Under the pieces are notes generated by a model, which worked only from the letters and a program-made list of their open reading frames with translations, had not been told where the DNA came from and searched no databases. A stretch of DNA of 64,000 nucleotides, from positions 17,688,014 to 17,752,013 of the forward strand of contig NC_085876.1 in assembly GCF_034702125.1 (NCBI RefSeq). The letters are read 5' to 3'. This document shows, one piece after another, positions 48,901 through 63,100 of this stretch. Within the stretch, counting starts at the first letter, position 1. Each line of letters opens with the position of its first letter. The stretch comes from Engraulis encrasicolus (lineage: Eukaryota > Chordata > Actinopteri > Clupeiformes > Engraulidae). The translations under genes and the position numbers were made by a program.

Positions 48901-51900
48901 GCACATCAGTAACCACTTGGTGAGTGCTAAATCGTGAACATGGCCTTTAACCTTAAAGAGCTGGAGAAAAATGCCCTCTAAATGCCTAAGCCATTTTTGG
49001 GAAAAGGAAAAAAGAAATCTCAGCCTATGAAGCACATAAAAACATTAAATAGATTGTATTTCATGTGCCTAAAACCGTGCGGTGCAGCTCCCAAATTTCT
49101 CTAGGGACTATAACCAATTCCCTGCAATAACCGATTTAGCCAAGTGTAATGTAATGCAATGTTTCTCTGGCCATTTCTGGTGCCCATCATCACACCAATA
49201 CAAAAATGATGATCTAAAAGTTAGGATGTGTTATGCAATCATATCGGGGCAGCTAATCCTACACCTTTATTCATGGCTGAGGTGCCCTTGAGCAAGGCAC
49301 CTGATCTTACATTGCTGCAGGGACTGTAACCAATACCCTGTATAATGACTAAGTCACTTTGGTTACAAAAGCGCCAGTCAAGTGTAATGTGCTGTACTGT
49401 ACTGTAGTACCACCTACCTGCTGGATGGACTGCAGTGTTTGGATGACGTGGATGTAGTCCAGAAACACTTTCCCAGAAATGTCCCAGTCTTGTATCTGAG
49501 CATGCCGCTCTGGCACGGCGAGACCTTCCAGGAGGTGCAGCAGGTATTCGTGGTTGTCGTTTATGATGCCATCTAAACAAAGACGAAAAAGTGAGTGTTT
49601 TTCCCCCCTCTTCCACTTTGTTTATCGAACAAAGCATCTCAGACAATATCCCTCAGTTCAGTGTACGATTTTCTTTTCTTTTTTGCAATTGTAAAATACA
49701 AGGACTGCTCCTGGAGGAGCGGGTGCACTAAACAACTCCTCCCTCTGTCGTCCCAGTCACTCAGAATTTTATTTATTTTATTTGACAATATGTTTGACAC
49801 TGCACAAGATTAAAATAAAGCAAGAAAAGGAAGAAAGGAAGTGGTAGAAAAACACCTTTGGTGCTCAGGCCCTAATAAGGTCAATGACCCAGATACAATT
49901 GCAAAATCGGACAAATCTGACAATAGATTTTTTTTACCAGCGGCGAGATGGTGAATGACCAAGCGGTGGCACTGGCTCCAGCTGTTGGCATGGTAAAGGT
50001 GCAGCGCCTCTTGGTGTCTGTCGGAGATGTGGCGGGCGCGGACGGCCTTGGCCTCGTGAATCCACTGTGCCGGGATCAGCAGTCTCTCCTGGAGGAAATT
50101 CTCTTTCTCAGCGGAATCCTCCGATTCCAGTAGTGAGCAGTAAGTGCACAGCATCTCGCGCACCGCTCGCTCGCGTTGCCTACCAGGAGAAAAAAAAAAG
50201 GTCACCGTTGCTCTGCTTTTTTATTTTGATTATGCATCAGGTAGAGGGATTCTGTCATCATTAACGATTGTTTGTTCGTTTTGTTAGTCACCGTGCAATG
50301 AGTTAATTTGGTCACAAATTACATACCACATCACAGGCCAGATGTCACAATATTATGTCAAAGCTGCCTGTCATTCATAGTAATTTAGGATTAGACTTGG
50401 TCAACTTTTCCTTGCACCTGTCAGCCAGGACCAAAATGGAGATTTATTATTCTGCATTTCTTGTTTTGGGTATTTATTCAGTCGCCATGTAACAGGATAA
50501 TACACCAGACTTGGTGGAAGAGAAGCCTTTAATGTAGTAATGCATCCAGTGTAGCACCTAGCGTAAGGGATGCTTACATGGAGTTGGATATATGCAGCAA
50601 CACGAATATGGCCAAGTCCCAGTGGCCTGCGCTCTCCAGCTGGGCTGCGTAGCTGGTGTGAAGGTGAGCTTGGCACTCTGGCGACAGGTGGGTGTAGTTT
50701 AATGCCTGCAGGACGTTCCACAGGTGCCAACACAAACGGTAGTCGAGCCGCTGGACAGTTACTGTGCTGGGATCTAGCAGGTGCTGCAGGTTATGATGTC
50801 TGTGGATGAGACAACAAACAAAAACACAAGGCCATCAACACATCTTACAATCGGGGAAGCATCTTTGTCGTTTGAAAACACAACTGCACATGTGCAGGTG
50901 TTTATCTCCAAAAACGGGAAAGCACAACTAACAAAACTTACAAGTCAACCAACAATACAAGGTCAACACAGCATGTAAACAACGGTTATGTGATCACCGG
51001 TATTGAACAAGATGCCCATAGACAGAATCTGATCTGCTGCATGTCTAAGTTGAAGGATATACAGGCATGGTAAAACTGTGCGCTACCATCTTGGTTGACA
51101 TCTCCTATGGTTTATTCACGCTGTGAGCCATGCATGTGTTGTAAAGCCAAAATAGAATTATTGTGAACAACTATGGATATTATCTGACAATAATCATAGC
51201 TTGCACAGTATTTGTTTTTGTTAAGTAAAGTAATGTTAAACGAGTTGACTTACCGGTCACAGTAGAGTTTTAATAAATGGAAGCATATGTCATACACCGG
51301 GATCTTCATCCCACTCTCCTCCATCTCCTCAGGGTCACCACTCTCAAGATATGGAGGCAGCGGAGCACAAGCATATTTTAGCCCATCACAAGAGCCCTGC
51401 ATCATGGAGAAAACATAACCACAACTAATTAGCCTGTTTTTAAAGCGGGGCACAAGACTATTTCGGCCCATTACAAGAACCCTGCGTTGTGAAGAAAAGA
51501 TATCCACAACCAATTAGCCTGTTTTTAAAGGAAAACATCTCATTATGAGACATTAGACAATATATTTTGTTATGTAAAAAAAAAGGTATCAACAACTCTT
51601 CTGAGATAATGTTTGGTATTTGTATTTACAATACTTAAGGTCTGATGCAGCCGGATTGCAATGAAAACTACTGGCGGCCAAAGACTAAAGGGTTAAAACC
51701 CTAAGTTTTATTGACCATTTTGGTCTTAAGTTACAAATGAAATACTTGCAGATTGCAAGCTTCCACGTTATGATTTACCTCTTTCTACTGATGCATTTTA
51801 GAATTGAGTGTATACATTAAAGGCACCATATGTGTTTTTTGTGTCATTTTGAAGTGTCCATGTGCTGCCCATCATCAACTAAACATTTACAACTACAAGC

Positions 51901-54900
51901 ATTTAATGGTTTCACTTTTTTAGCAGATGGCAGATGGCAATTGTTGAAAATACTATACAAACGTGTATTCTACAGTTTCCTGTTATTTGTCTAATTTCTT
52001 GACATTTTTTCAAACGACATTCTGTTTTGAAAAATTGCTAGTTACTTTGGCATTTGTCTATGTTATTTTGAGAATGTTATCTCTGTTTTTAGAAATGAGC
52101 CAAACCAATGAGAAACCTGTGATATATGGGCATTACTTTCTGTATATGAATTTACAGTAAAGAAAGTTACTGATAAATGTCCTTGGTAAATTGTCTGTGT
52201 TGTCAAACTTCAATGGTTCCACTCACTTTTTCAATTTTATACATAGTCGATATCTGTTAGCAAACAAAACAAAACATCTAACCATTTTGCCTTGCAGTGC
52301 TTACACAATGGCAAAGGGATAATGTATTTTGGGGGTACTGATGATATATGTGGGGAAGGAATTTAGTTTTGACACACGGGTAAACTGTTTTTGGAGCGAT
52401 ATGAGCAAGTGATGAGGATCCATGTGGCTATGCTGAACCATCCAGTTTATTTTGACAGAAGGACTAAATGAATGCAAATGAGCCAAAGCAATTGAGAAGG
52501 ATCTATGCCATTTTTATGGAACTGACTATTTATGTGGGAGAAGGGTTAGTGCTGATGCAAGAATGTTTTGGGAGGCATATGCCATTTTGCGAGTTATCTG
52601 AACTGTTGTGCAGAAGTGTAAGTGTTTGGCCAACTGACCCAATGGCTATAGGAATGTCATCTCAGTTTCAAGAAATTAGACAAACCAATCGAGAAAAACT
52701 GTAAGTTACATGTTGCTCACCTGAAAGGCATGCTCGTATTTCAAGAGTGCATCAGAAACGGAGGCGGTGGGAGGCAGCATGTACCACAAGTGCACCGCAA
52801 CACAGCGCTGCCAGTCTAGTTCAGCGCAAACATTCACACAGCTGTTTGTAGACTGCCACACCTTTAGGAAAATAGACAGACAGGCCATGATGAGACTTAA
52901 AAACTCACCTCCTAAACAAACATAGAATTACATTACATTACATTGCTCTTAGTTGACGCTTTCATTTATTCAAAGCGACTTACAGTTATTACTTTTCAGG
53001 GTATTGGGTATCACAGTCCATGGAGCAATGTGGGGTTAGGTGCCTTGCTCAAGGGCACTTCAGCCATGGATGGAGATGTAGGGAGAGGCCGCCCCACCCT
53101 GAATTATCATTATAATTATTATTATAACTATTATCAGGGCTCTAAATTAACACCAGCCAACCAGCCAAATTCTGGTGAAATTTCAGTTTGTCTGGTGTAA
53201 AAAAGAAAACATACCAGCCACTTTCACCCATTAGTGAGTGTGCATTTGGCCTGTAAAATGAACAACTACCAGCCATTTTGTCTGGAGGTGAAAATAATTA
53301 ATTTAGAGCCCTGACTATTATTACCATTATTACTAAGAAGATATAAATAAGTCATACCGGTTTACCAGCCAGTAAAGCATAGATGCGAAGTCTCTCTTCC
53401 TGCAAACAAGAGTCGGTCTGCATGCGGTTCCAGTCGGTGAGCTGCAGGGCCAGGAGCTCCTGGTTGAAGGGCAGGCCGGCAGCCTGGGACAGCAGCAGAG
53501 ACAGACGATGGTCCCCTACGAACATCCAGAATCAAAAGAACTCATTCAAAAAACATACATTTAAAAATAATTTCTGTTAATTTACGAAAACAACTAGTCC
53601 AGTAAATTAGACGTGGTTTGTCACAAAGTAGAGTCATATCAGGGACAAGGAATGTGTCCTCCAATCACCCTATTTGCGCAGCAAATTGTTTTTCTGTTTG
53701 AATTTGTGTAGCAAGTTGATGGGGCAAGTTGATGGTACGGCTACACTGATAAGGAGTTTGAACCTAAACCTTTACTTCCACCCACTAAGTTCATCTTCAC
53801 TAATGGTATATGATGCCAGACTATTCATTTCAATGTTATAGTTTCGCTTACCAGAATAACATAAATTAGAAAACAAGATTTCTACAACCTTAATTCAGAA
53901 ATTCAAGGGGCATTTAGGGGAGAGCTGACAAAAGGATTCACAAACCGCTCTGCTGTGCCAGCTTGCAGGCTTGACTGATCTTGTATCCGGTCAGGTAGCT
54001 GAATATCGTCTCCGTCGAGCTGCCCTGCGCCGCCCCTCCCACCTCCTGGGAAATGCGGATCTCCGCGGCACTCGACAGCCACTCGGAGAAACGCTGGCGT
54101 CGCTCCAGCTGGTGCTTGTAAGAGCCGGCGCCGCCACCTTGCTCCATGTGGAGGTCATCACCGCTCTCACTCAGACGGCCCCACAATGCTTTGCACAGCA
54201 TCCAGACTTGAAGCCAATGGCTCAGCACATCTGTGTTTAGTAGTAGAAGAGTAGAGATGGAGTAAAGATACTTCATTAATGAAATTAAAGTGGAAATCAG
54301 AGTTTATGAATGACATTGAAGTGCTATTCTGCAACTAGTCATATTAACTTGAACCGTCAAGAGATTCCGAGAGGAGTACATGAAATAGCCCATTACGGAC
54401 AAAATACAAGTTCTCTAGCTCCCGTCTTGTTAACAACATTTCAGTGCTCCCTTGGTGAGCTTGACCAAACGGGGTTCAGGGGTGTGGGTAGCTGTCCAAT
54501 CAATCACACGACGTCACCAGGAATTTTGAAAACTTCTTTCTTTATTTTTCGGTTAAAATTGGGAATTGCATGCAGATTTAGCAGTTTCCAACTTCAGGTG
54601 TTCTGATAATTCATGTACAACTTCCAAAATCCCTGAATGGCTTTAAGTATGTCAACAGCAAAGAGTTACAGAAGGCAGCTATAAGGTGTCGAATTAAAGG
54701 TGTCGTTTTGATTAATTGGCATACATTAGATTCCAACTCTTTTTCATTACCAGTATAAGAGAACGCCTGAAATTCCAGTCTGTTTTACCCAGGTCTATTG
54801 TAGTCGAATATAGGCACTATGAATTATATTTTAGTGATAAGACATTTTGCCGCCTCTTGCCTTACATGATACCAGTTGGTTATGATCAACATAAACAACT

Positions 54901-57900
54901 AATAACTGTATCAAGCCTAAGTGCAATGGAAATGCATTTATTATAAATAATAATAATAGTAATCACAATAACAACAACAACAACAATAATAATAGTAATC
55001 ACAACCACAACAACTTACCGTTCCTGTCCCCGTCTTCAATGACCCCTGTGATCCACTGGGCGAACTCGTGAAGTGCCTGTACGCCTGCGTTGGGCTGGAT
55101 GAAGGGGCAGGGCCCGTCTGTGGTGACGGTGCTGTGCTTCAGGCTGATGTCCAGCGGATGCAGATACAACAGCTGATTCACCTCAGACTCTGAGGATTCT
55201 AGACTCACCACCTCCTCCACGTGGACTTGAAAGGGGTTGCTATGTAACAGAGGGATGGATTAACATGAAAATTGACAAGACCAATGACAATGGGCAATAA
55301 ATAATAAATACATAATGAGTACAAACAGAACAAAGGGGGGCGCTGTGGCGCAGCGCGCTAAGCCTCCCACATTTGGGCTTACATTGCCCACGGGTCCTTT
55401 CCCGACCCTGCCCCGTCTCTCTCTTCCAGTCATTTCCTGTCTACTCTCACACTGTCCTATAATAATAAAGGTCAAAAATCCCCCCTAAAAAAAAAAAAAC
55501 AGAACAAGGGTTTCCACCTTGACTATGTCCCCTGAAAACAAATGTTTTGTATGACAAATGTAATTTCTAAAGTTGGTTTACAAAAACAAAACCACATATC
55601 AACCATTTGGTTTCTGGGGTGTGAAAAACAGACTTTGATGTCAAGGCCTATTAGTCCCATGTCTCTGATATTATTACATTGCATTTGGCAGACGCTTTAT
55701 AACCAAAGCGACTTTCAAAAGAGGACCTAATCATAGCCAACATCACTAGCAAATACAAAGTGCACAGGAAATATACAAAACAAGTGCAGATGCTAGGAAG
55801 GGTTAGGTTTTTTTTTAATATATATAATCGAGTGCACATACAACACGCACACGCAAACGCACACGCATCATGTCAAACAAATATCGGCTAACCGCTCACC
55901 CTCCTTGACTAAGAACATGTCTGGGGGAATCACTGGCAATGCAGTGCTTTCAGAAACTCATCAAACATCAAAACAGTCATCACAACGGTGACAAAAAATC
56001 AAACACAAATAGTACAATAAGATATGAGACCCTCTACTGTTTGATATGTGAGAAAGGGGTTGACTCCTGTGCTGTAAGACCTGAATTGACAATACCTACT
56101 CTATTGAAGCACACTACATCAATGACTGTAATAAATGTTTGTCAGTATGTGCCGTGTTATGTTTATTTTTTTAAAACTGACCCATAAATACATGATAATA
56201 AATAAAAATAATCCAGTGATTTCCGATCAGAGATGATTTAAATGAACACATTGCACAGTGATGGGCTTTAGTGGCACAAACATGAGAGGGCATGAAACTC
56301 ACTTCTTGAGAGGGGGGGGGGGGGAGAAATAAAAAAAAATACTTTAAAAAGAAACTCACTTCTTGGATGTGGTGGGTCTAGCCGAGAAGCTGTCCAGTTG
56401 GAGTGGATCCTTGGCAGCGACGTCCGGCGAAGCTCCGCCGCCGTGACCAGACAAGACCTGGCCGCTGTGGACCAGCTTCCAGCCCGGGCCCCACCCCACG
56501 CGGAACGAGCGGCCGTGGAACAAGGCTGCGTCCATCAGCAGTCGGCACTTCCCCTGAGTCACTGAGGTAGCGAGGGGAACGGGGGCCCCGAGGTGGCGCG
56601 CGCCCACTGTGGGCATGGCCGCCTCCGGGGCGGGGGCGGGGGAGGCGCGTGGTGCGAGGCCGTGGCTGCCGGATGACAGGAGCGCTGCGTACGGGTCGGG
56701 ACTCAGCAGCAGCTGCTTGGCCTGCTTTGACGACGGCGGGAGATTATACGATGTTTCCTGAAGGTGACTCAAGAGGCCTTTCACGCCACTCAATCCTGTC
56801 GAATCATTTATCAATACACAATAAGACACATCACTGGTTTGAACAAAAATGTAATACATGATATGCCAAAAAATTTATACGACACACTTGACTTTAACCA
56901 CCAATTTTACAATGATTTTATGTTGCTTTGGATAACAGCGTCAGCTAAGTGTAATGAAATGTAATTATTATTACCTCCGCCAAGGAGGTTATGTTTTCGG
57001 ACGTGTTGATGTTTGTTTGTCATCAGGATAACTCAAAAAGTTATGAACAGATTTTGATGAAATTTTGTGTTGGAGTTGTAGGAAATGACAAAAGGAACAA
57101 GTGATTATTCTCCATTGCGAGTAAAATAGTCAAATGTTCTCTCAAACAGCTTCCTTGGCGGAGGTCTGCACTCTGAGTGCATTTCTAGTTTTTAATAATA
57201 GAATTTCCTGACATGATTTAATTGTTTTGACACATCTGTTCTGAAAATAACATCTATTCTGGTGCGGACAATGCAAATCACACAAAATTCTTTTGCCATT
57301 TAGGTGCATTCCCTTTTAATGGCAGCATTCATTTCCAGTGACTGCAACAGGTCTCATAGCACTGATTTTAGATATCTGAGAATAAGTGGTGACAAAACAC
57401 TTAAGTGATGTCTGTACATCCTATTAGACTTTGAAAATTACTTAGATTTTAACAACTTCTTGAAATAGATTTAACATTTGTATAGAGTTTTGAGAGATCC
57501 TGTATGTAATAGTTAAGTGTGCGAACAGAATTTCCTAGAAATGGCAAGTAAACAATTGCACTGAAAATAAATTGTGTTTAACTATCGGACTTGATAACAG
57601 ATATCTACATCAGGGACTCTCAATCTGTGGGCCCTGAAGGTATTCCAGGTGGGCCTGGAAAATCTAAATAATATTTGTGTTGTGTTGAGTTTTATTGCTT
57701 TTTGGGTCCGAGGTGGGCCCCAGAACATTTGTGAAATTGTCAAGTGGGCTCCAAGTTGGAAAGGGTTGGGAACCCCTGGTCAAGTCAAGTCAAGTCGTTT
57801 TTATTGTCAATTTCTTTACATGCACTGCTGCTCAAACAAAGAATTGAAATTACGTTTCTTACTTTCCCATGCAGACATAGACATAGACTCTAAACTCTAG

Positions 57901-60069
57901 GTTTGGACATAGACATGGACAATTAGACATAAGTATACATATATTACAACCCATGGTCTATCATGCAGTGAAATGAAATGAATACAGTGTATTACAGAGC
58001 AACGAGGACAATGGCTCTTACCAAATCTCTTTTCCTGCGAAGGGTATGTCTTTTGTTCTAATGGTTCTTGCTGATATGGGTCTCCATCATCATCTCCAAG
58101 AAACAGAGACGCCTTCATGATCTGTTCAGCAAAACCAAATGACAGAAATCAGACCCTTCCCCATCAACCTGTACATTATCAAATATGCTCATTCAAATCA
58201 ACTGAACACCAACAAATTTCGTCATAACAGCCATGACTAGTTAGGGGCCAAGCAGCGAAGCTGGCGAAGGCCCCTACTGTTTTAGCTGGTATTCTTATTA
58301 TTATGTCACCTCTTTCCTCTCCTTAGCAAGTCTATGGCAGCCCATAGAACCGTACGTAGGAAAATGCTGTAAATCGGCACACACATTCGGGCCCGGCTCA
58401 GCATTACCCACAGCAATTTATAGGTCCCCAGCCCCAACGCTCTAGCGCCACCAACAGGTCAAAGTTGCAGGTACATTTCTGCTTGTAACTTTTGAACCAC
58501 TGGGCCAATTTTCATAAACTTGGTATCCCTGGAATCCTTGGGCCAAGACGAATCCAACACACCCTATGACGTCATTTTCCGCCTGGATAGTTTTCCCGCC
58601 ATTTTGAATTTTGTAAAATTCAATAAAAATGCTATTTTTTCCGCAATTTTTGACCAATTCGCCCGAAACTTGGTATATAGTATCTCTGGACGGAGCTACA
58701 CATGGGGTCTCAATGAATATTAGATATCTTTTATCGTTTTGCCGTGACAGCCAATCAAAATTGTCGTAAAAGTGGTGAAACAGGAAGTGAGGTCATATCT
58801 CAGCAACCAATTGACTGTTTCGGCTAGGATTTTGAACACACATAGATGTCCATCCCATGACCTAATGAAAACAAATTCAGACCCCCAGCTCAAACTCTGT
58901 AGCGCCACCAGCAGGTCAAAATTTTAGCTACCTTTTTGCCTGTAGCTTTTAAACCATATGCACGATGTAAAATATATTATTAGGGGCCAAGCAGCGAAGC
59001 TGGCGAAGGCCCCTAGTGTTTTAGTTCCCTCATTGACTCCAGTCAAAATTCTTCTCCCTCTGCAAGTCTATGGCAGCCCATAGAACCGTACATAGGAAAG
59101 TTATGAAAATTGGCACACATATTCGAGGCAGCATCAACATTACCCGCAGCGATTTATAGGTCCCCAGCCCCAACGCTCTAGCGCCACCAGCAGGTCAAAG
59201 TTGCAGGTACATTTCTGCTTGTAACTTTTGAACCGCTGGTCCAATTTTCAAAACCTTTGTATCCCTGGAATCCTTGGCCTAGGACAAATCCGAGAACTAG
59301 TGATGATATTGTACCCTGCGTGTATAGTTTTCCCGCAAATTAGAATTTTGTGAAATTCAATAAAAATGCTATTTTTCCCGCAATGTTTGACCAATTCGCC
59401 CGAAACTTGGTATATAGTATCTCTGGACTGAGGTACACATGGGGTCTCAAGGAATATTGGATATCTTTTATCGTTTAGCCGTGAGAGCCAATCAAAATTG
59501 TCGTAAACGTGGCGAAACAGGAAGTGAGGTCATATCTCAGCAACCGTTTGTTGAATTAGGCTGGGATTTTGTACACACATAGTAGTCCATCCCATGACCT
59601 ACCACAAAAATCAGATCCCCAGCTCAAACTCTGTAGCGCCACCAGCAGGTCAAAATTTTAGCTACATTTTTGCCTGTAGCTTTTGAACCGTACTCCCAAT
59701 TTTCAAAATATTGGTACACAGGTCATCTTCACACTATGTTGCACCCAGGTATGGATTTTCGTAACGATTGAAAAAACTATCAGCTCACAGCAGCCATTCA
59801 AAATTGTGGAAAGAATGGAGGGATTTTTTCTCATCTCTCTGTCCCCTTTGCCAACGGCACCTGCGCACGTTCACTGACACCATTCTCGGCAGGGGGTCTC
59901 TGGACACACAAGACACGAGAGCTTAGGTGTGTGCGTAGTTCTGCTATTGCTCTAGTGTCAACCAAAGCCCCACTGCCCCAGCCCCTGCACATACCCCCCC
60001 ACCCCCCAACCCACACACACAGACAGAGGGAGAGGGAGGGGCAGAGGGAGAGAGAGGGAAGGAGGGAGG

Positions 60070-60119
<50 letters not shown>

Positions 60120-60146
60120 ATTGTTGTTCTCTCGGTTCCTCTGTCT

Positions 60147-60186
<40 letters not shown>

Positions 60187-63100
60187 ACTTCTATGTACAC
60201 CAATTCCTCAGACCAGTCTCTCAAAAGGCTGGCCAACATTACATTGCAGCCTATAGGATTCTTATGTTTAGGATTTCAAGGACATATCTATTTTCAGTAG
60301 GCTCCCGATTCTTTTCCATAATATTGTATGTCATATAAACAATTTTACTAAATAGAATGATCACAGAGGATTATCATTGCTGTCCAAAAAGCAAGCCTCT
60401 GAAGTATAGAAATTACTTGCTGATATTTTATAGACTAATTTGAGAGGGAATGGAAATGTGTTACTCAATATAAATCAAGGGCAGCACAGGCCCTGCCATG
60501 GCCAACCGGTAGGGCACTCGTCTATCATGCGGCTGACCCGGGTTTGATTCCCAGCCCAGGTCCTTTGCCGACCCTCCCCGTCTCTCTCCCCATTTTCCCC
60601 TCCAAGTAATGCACCCCAACATCGGCGAGATTTGGGCCAAAGGGGGCGCTGCAGTTCCTTCTGTTGCCGTGGCAACTTTGGCAAGTTTACTGCTTGGCCC
60701 CGCATTGCTGCTTGCAGCTATATTTATCACTAGAATCCTTGGGCCAAGCCGAATCCAACGCACTATATGACGTTATGTCAACGCAGAAGGGAAATTCCGC
60801 CATTTTGAATTTTGTAAAATTCACTCTAAGTCTATGGTAGCCCATAGAACCATACATAGAAAAATGCTGTAAATTGGCACACATATTTGAAGCAGCATCA
60901 ACATTACCCACAGCGAGTTATAGGTCCCCAGCCCCAATACTCTAGCGCCACCAGCAGGTGAAAGTCGCAGGTACATTTCTGCTTGTACTTTTTGAACCGC
61001 TGGGCCAATTTTCATAAACCTGGTATCCCTGGAATCCTTGGGCCACGACGAATCCAACGCACCATATGACGTCATTTTCTGCCTGGATAGTTTTCCCGCC
61101 ATTTTGTATTTTTGTAAAATTCAATAAAAATGCTATTTTTCCGCAATTTTTGAAACATTTCGCCCGAAATTCGGTATATTGTATCTCTGTACTGAGGTTT
61201 GTATGGGGTCTCAAGAAATATTAGATATCTTAAATCGTTTAGCCTTGACAGCCAATCAAAATTGTCGTAAAAGTGGCAAAACAGGAAGTGAGGTCATATC
61301 TCAGCAACCGTTTGTCGAATTAGGCTAGGATTTTGTACACACATAGTAGTCCATCCCATGACCTACCACAAAGAAAATTATACCCCAGCTCAAACTCTGT
61401 AGCGCCACCAACAGGTCAAATTTTCTGCTACATTTTTGCCTGTAGCTTTTACACCGTATGCCTAATTTTGAAATAATACTATCAATAGAATCCTTGGGCC
61501 AAGCCGAATCCAACGCACTATATGACGTCATTTCAACCGGAAGAAAAAAGTCTGCCATTTTGAATTTTGTGAAATTCAATAAAAATACTACTTGTCCCAC
61601 AATTTTGGTCAGAATGCCCTACAAAAGGGTACACTTCATCTTGGCACTGATTTTCTTTGGGGTATTCAAATATTTTTTGATACCTCTTATCGTTTGAGGG
61701 TGACAGCCAATCAAAATTGTGGTAAAAGTGGTGAAACAGGAAGTGAGGTCATACCTCAGCAATCGTTTGTCAAATTCTGTTAGGATTTTTTTGCACACAT
61801 ACTAGTCCATCCCATGACCTCCCACAAAAAAATCCAGACCCCAAGCTCAAACTCTCTAGCGCCACCAACAGGTAACAGGAAATGAGCTCATATCTCGGCA
61901 GCTCTTCAACGGATTCAAACTAAACTTGGTTCATGTGATCACACTCCCCTCCGAGGAATGCACACCAACATTGCCAACATTTTGGGCCAAAAGGAGCGCT
62001 GCAGCTCCTTTTGTTGCCGTGGCGACTTTGGCAACTTTACTGCTTGGCCCCGCATTGCTGCTTGCAGCTATATTTCATTTTGTTTTTATTCATCACAACA
62101 ACAGTAGCATATTATACATGGGTTCTCAATGTTTATCAACACGATGCTATGAGGAGGGGCAAGACACTGGCAGCCAACCACGTAAGCTAATTTATTGACC
62201 GACAGAGGTTTCCAGCAATCAGAGGTTGAGTTGTGCGCAGCTAGGTTCGCGCAGTCAGGTTACACACAAAATTTAGAACCCATGTATACCAACTAGAGAT
62301 GCACCGGATCCTGATTTTTAGGATCCTGCCGGGTACCGGATCCACTGCTTAAGATCTTGCCGGATCCGGAACCGGATGCCAGATCCTACGAAAGGGTTGA
62401 AACCATTGAGAGTAAATAGAATGGAGGCCAAAATTCTATTTCATTGTTGAAGCCAAGTTGGAGCCAAGGTTGGACCCAAAAAGACCAAAAAATGGCCAAA
62501 TCCCATTCATTCCTATGAGAGACATAAAACCCTGTATCTCCCTTAAATGCCACTCCAGGGGGATCATTTTTCGCTCAACTAGTAGGTCCCCTTGCTCTCC
62601 AACTTACCAGGGTGGTGATTTTTTGTGGTGATGTTTTATTTTAGAGAGATATTAAAAGTTAAATTGACCAATGAGCATCAGAACATGGTTTGATTGACCG
62701 TTAGAAGTCTTGTTGTTGTCCAATCAGCACCTGCGTTTGGCGTTGCTAAGGTGGAATGTAAGTTGGAATGTTCCCAAATCTGGCTTCAAAGCGTTGAATG
62801 GCAAATAGCGTTGATTTGGCGTCCATTCTATTTACTGTCAATGGTTGAAACACATAGCCTACTCACACACTTGGGCCCTTTTTATTACGTTGGCTCAAAG
62901 TATTTTTTAGACTCATTGGCTTACTGACACACTGCCTGTACTGGCCGCTTCCAAAGTTCTTTCACTCCATGCAGCAATTGGGGTTGTGAAAGACTGACTG
63001 AAAAACCTAGGCTAGAGATACACCAGATCCTGATTTTTAGATAACTGCCGGATACCGGATCCACTGCTTAAGATCCTGCCGGATCCGGATCTTGGATCCT

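Larger units (their letters stand above)
58243..62077. repeat. Complex of repeated modules in a nup98 intron
   Basis: AGGGGCCAAGCAGCGAAGC with a CGAAGGCCCCTA partner (a hairpin) occurs at 58243 and 58982. The opposite end, CTGCTTGGCCCCGCATTGCT followed by GCTTGCAGCTATATTT, occurs at about 60690-60725 and 62040-62075. GGGGCCAAGCAG is therefore inverted at the two kinds of end. Between them, modules centred on TAGCGCCACCA(A/G)CAGGT recur at about 58441, 58900, 59178, 59633, 60943, 61401 and 61856. Two module types alternate: one followed by AAAGT(T/C)GCAGGTACATTTC, the other by a GCTACATTTTTGCC-type block. No conserved protein is encoded. Confidence 0.82.

Noticed and set aside
59931..60338. 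135-codon open frame rich in Arg-Glu and Thr-His
   Set aside because: Produced by GA and CA microsatellites.
58442..61600. Similar open frames repeated on the minus strand (CTWWWR... and similar)
   Set aside because: They resemble each other because the DNA repeat recurs; frames are broken and match no protein family.
58243..62077. CRISPR-like array because of regularly recurring blocks
   Set aside because: The spacing is hundreds of bases, modules are long and diverged, and the setting is a vertebrate intron.
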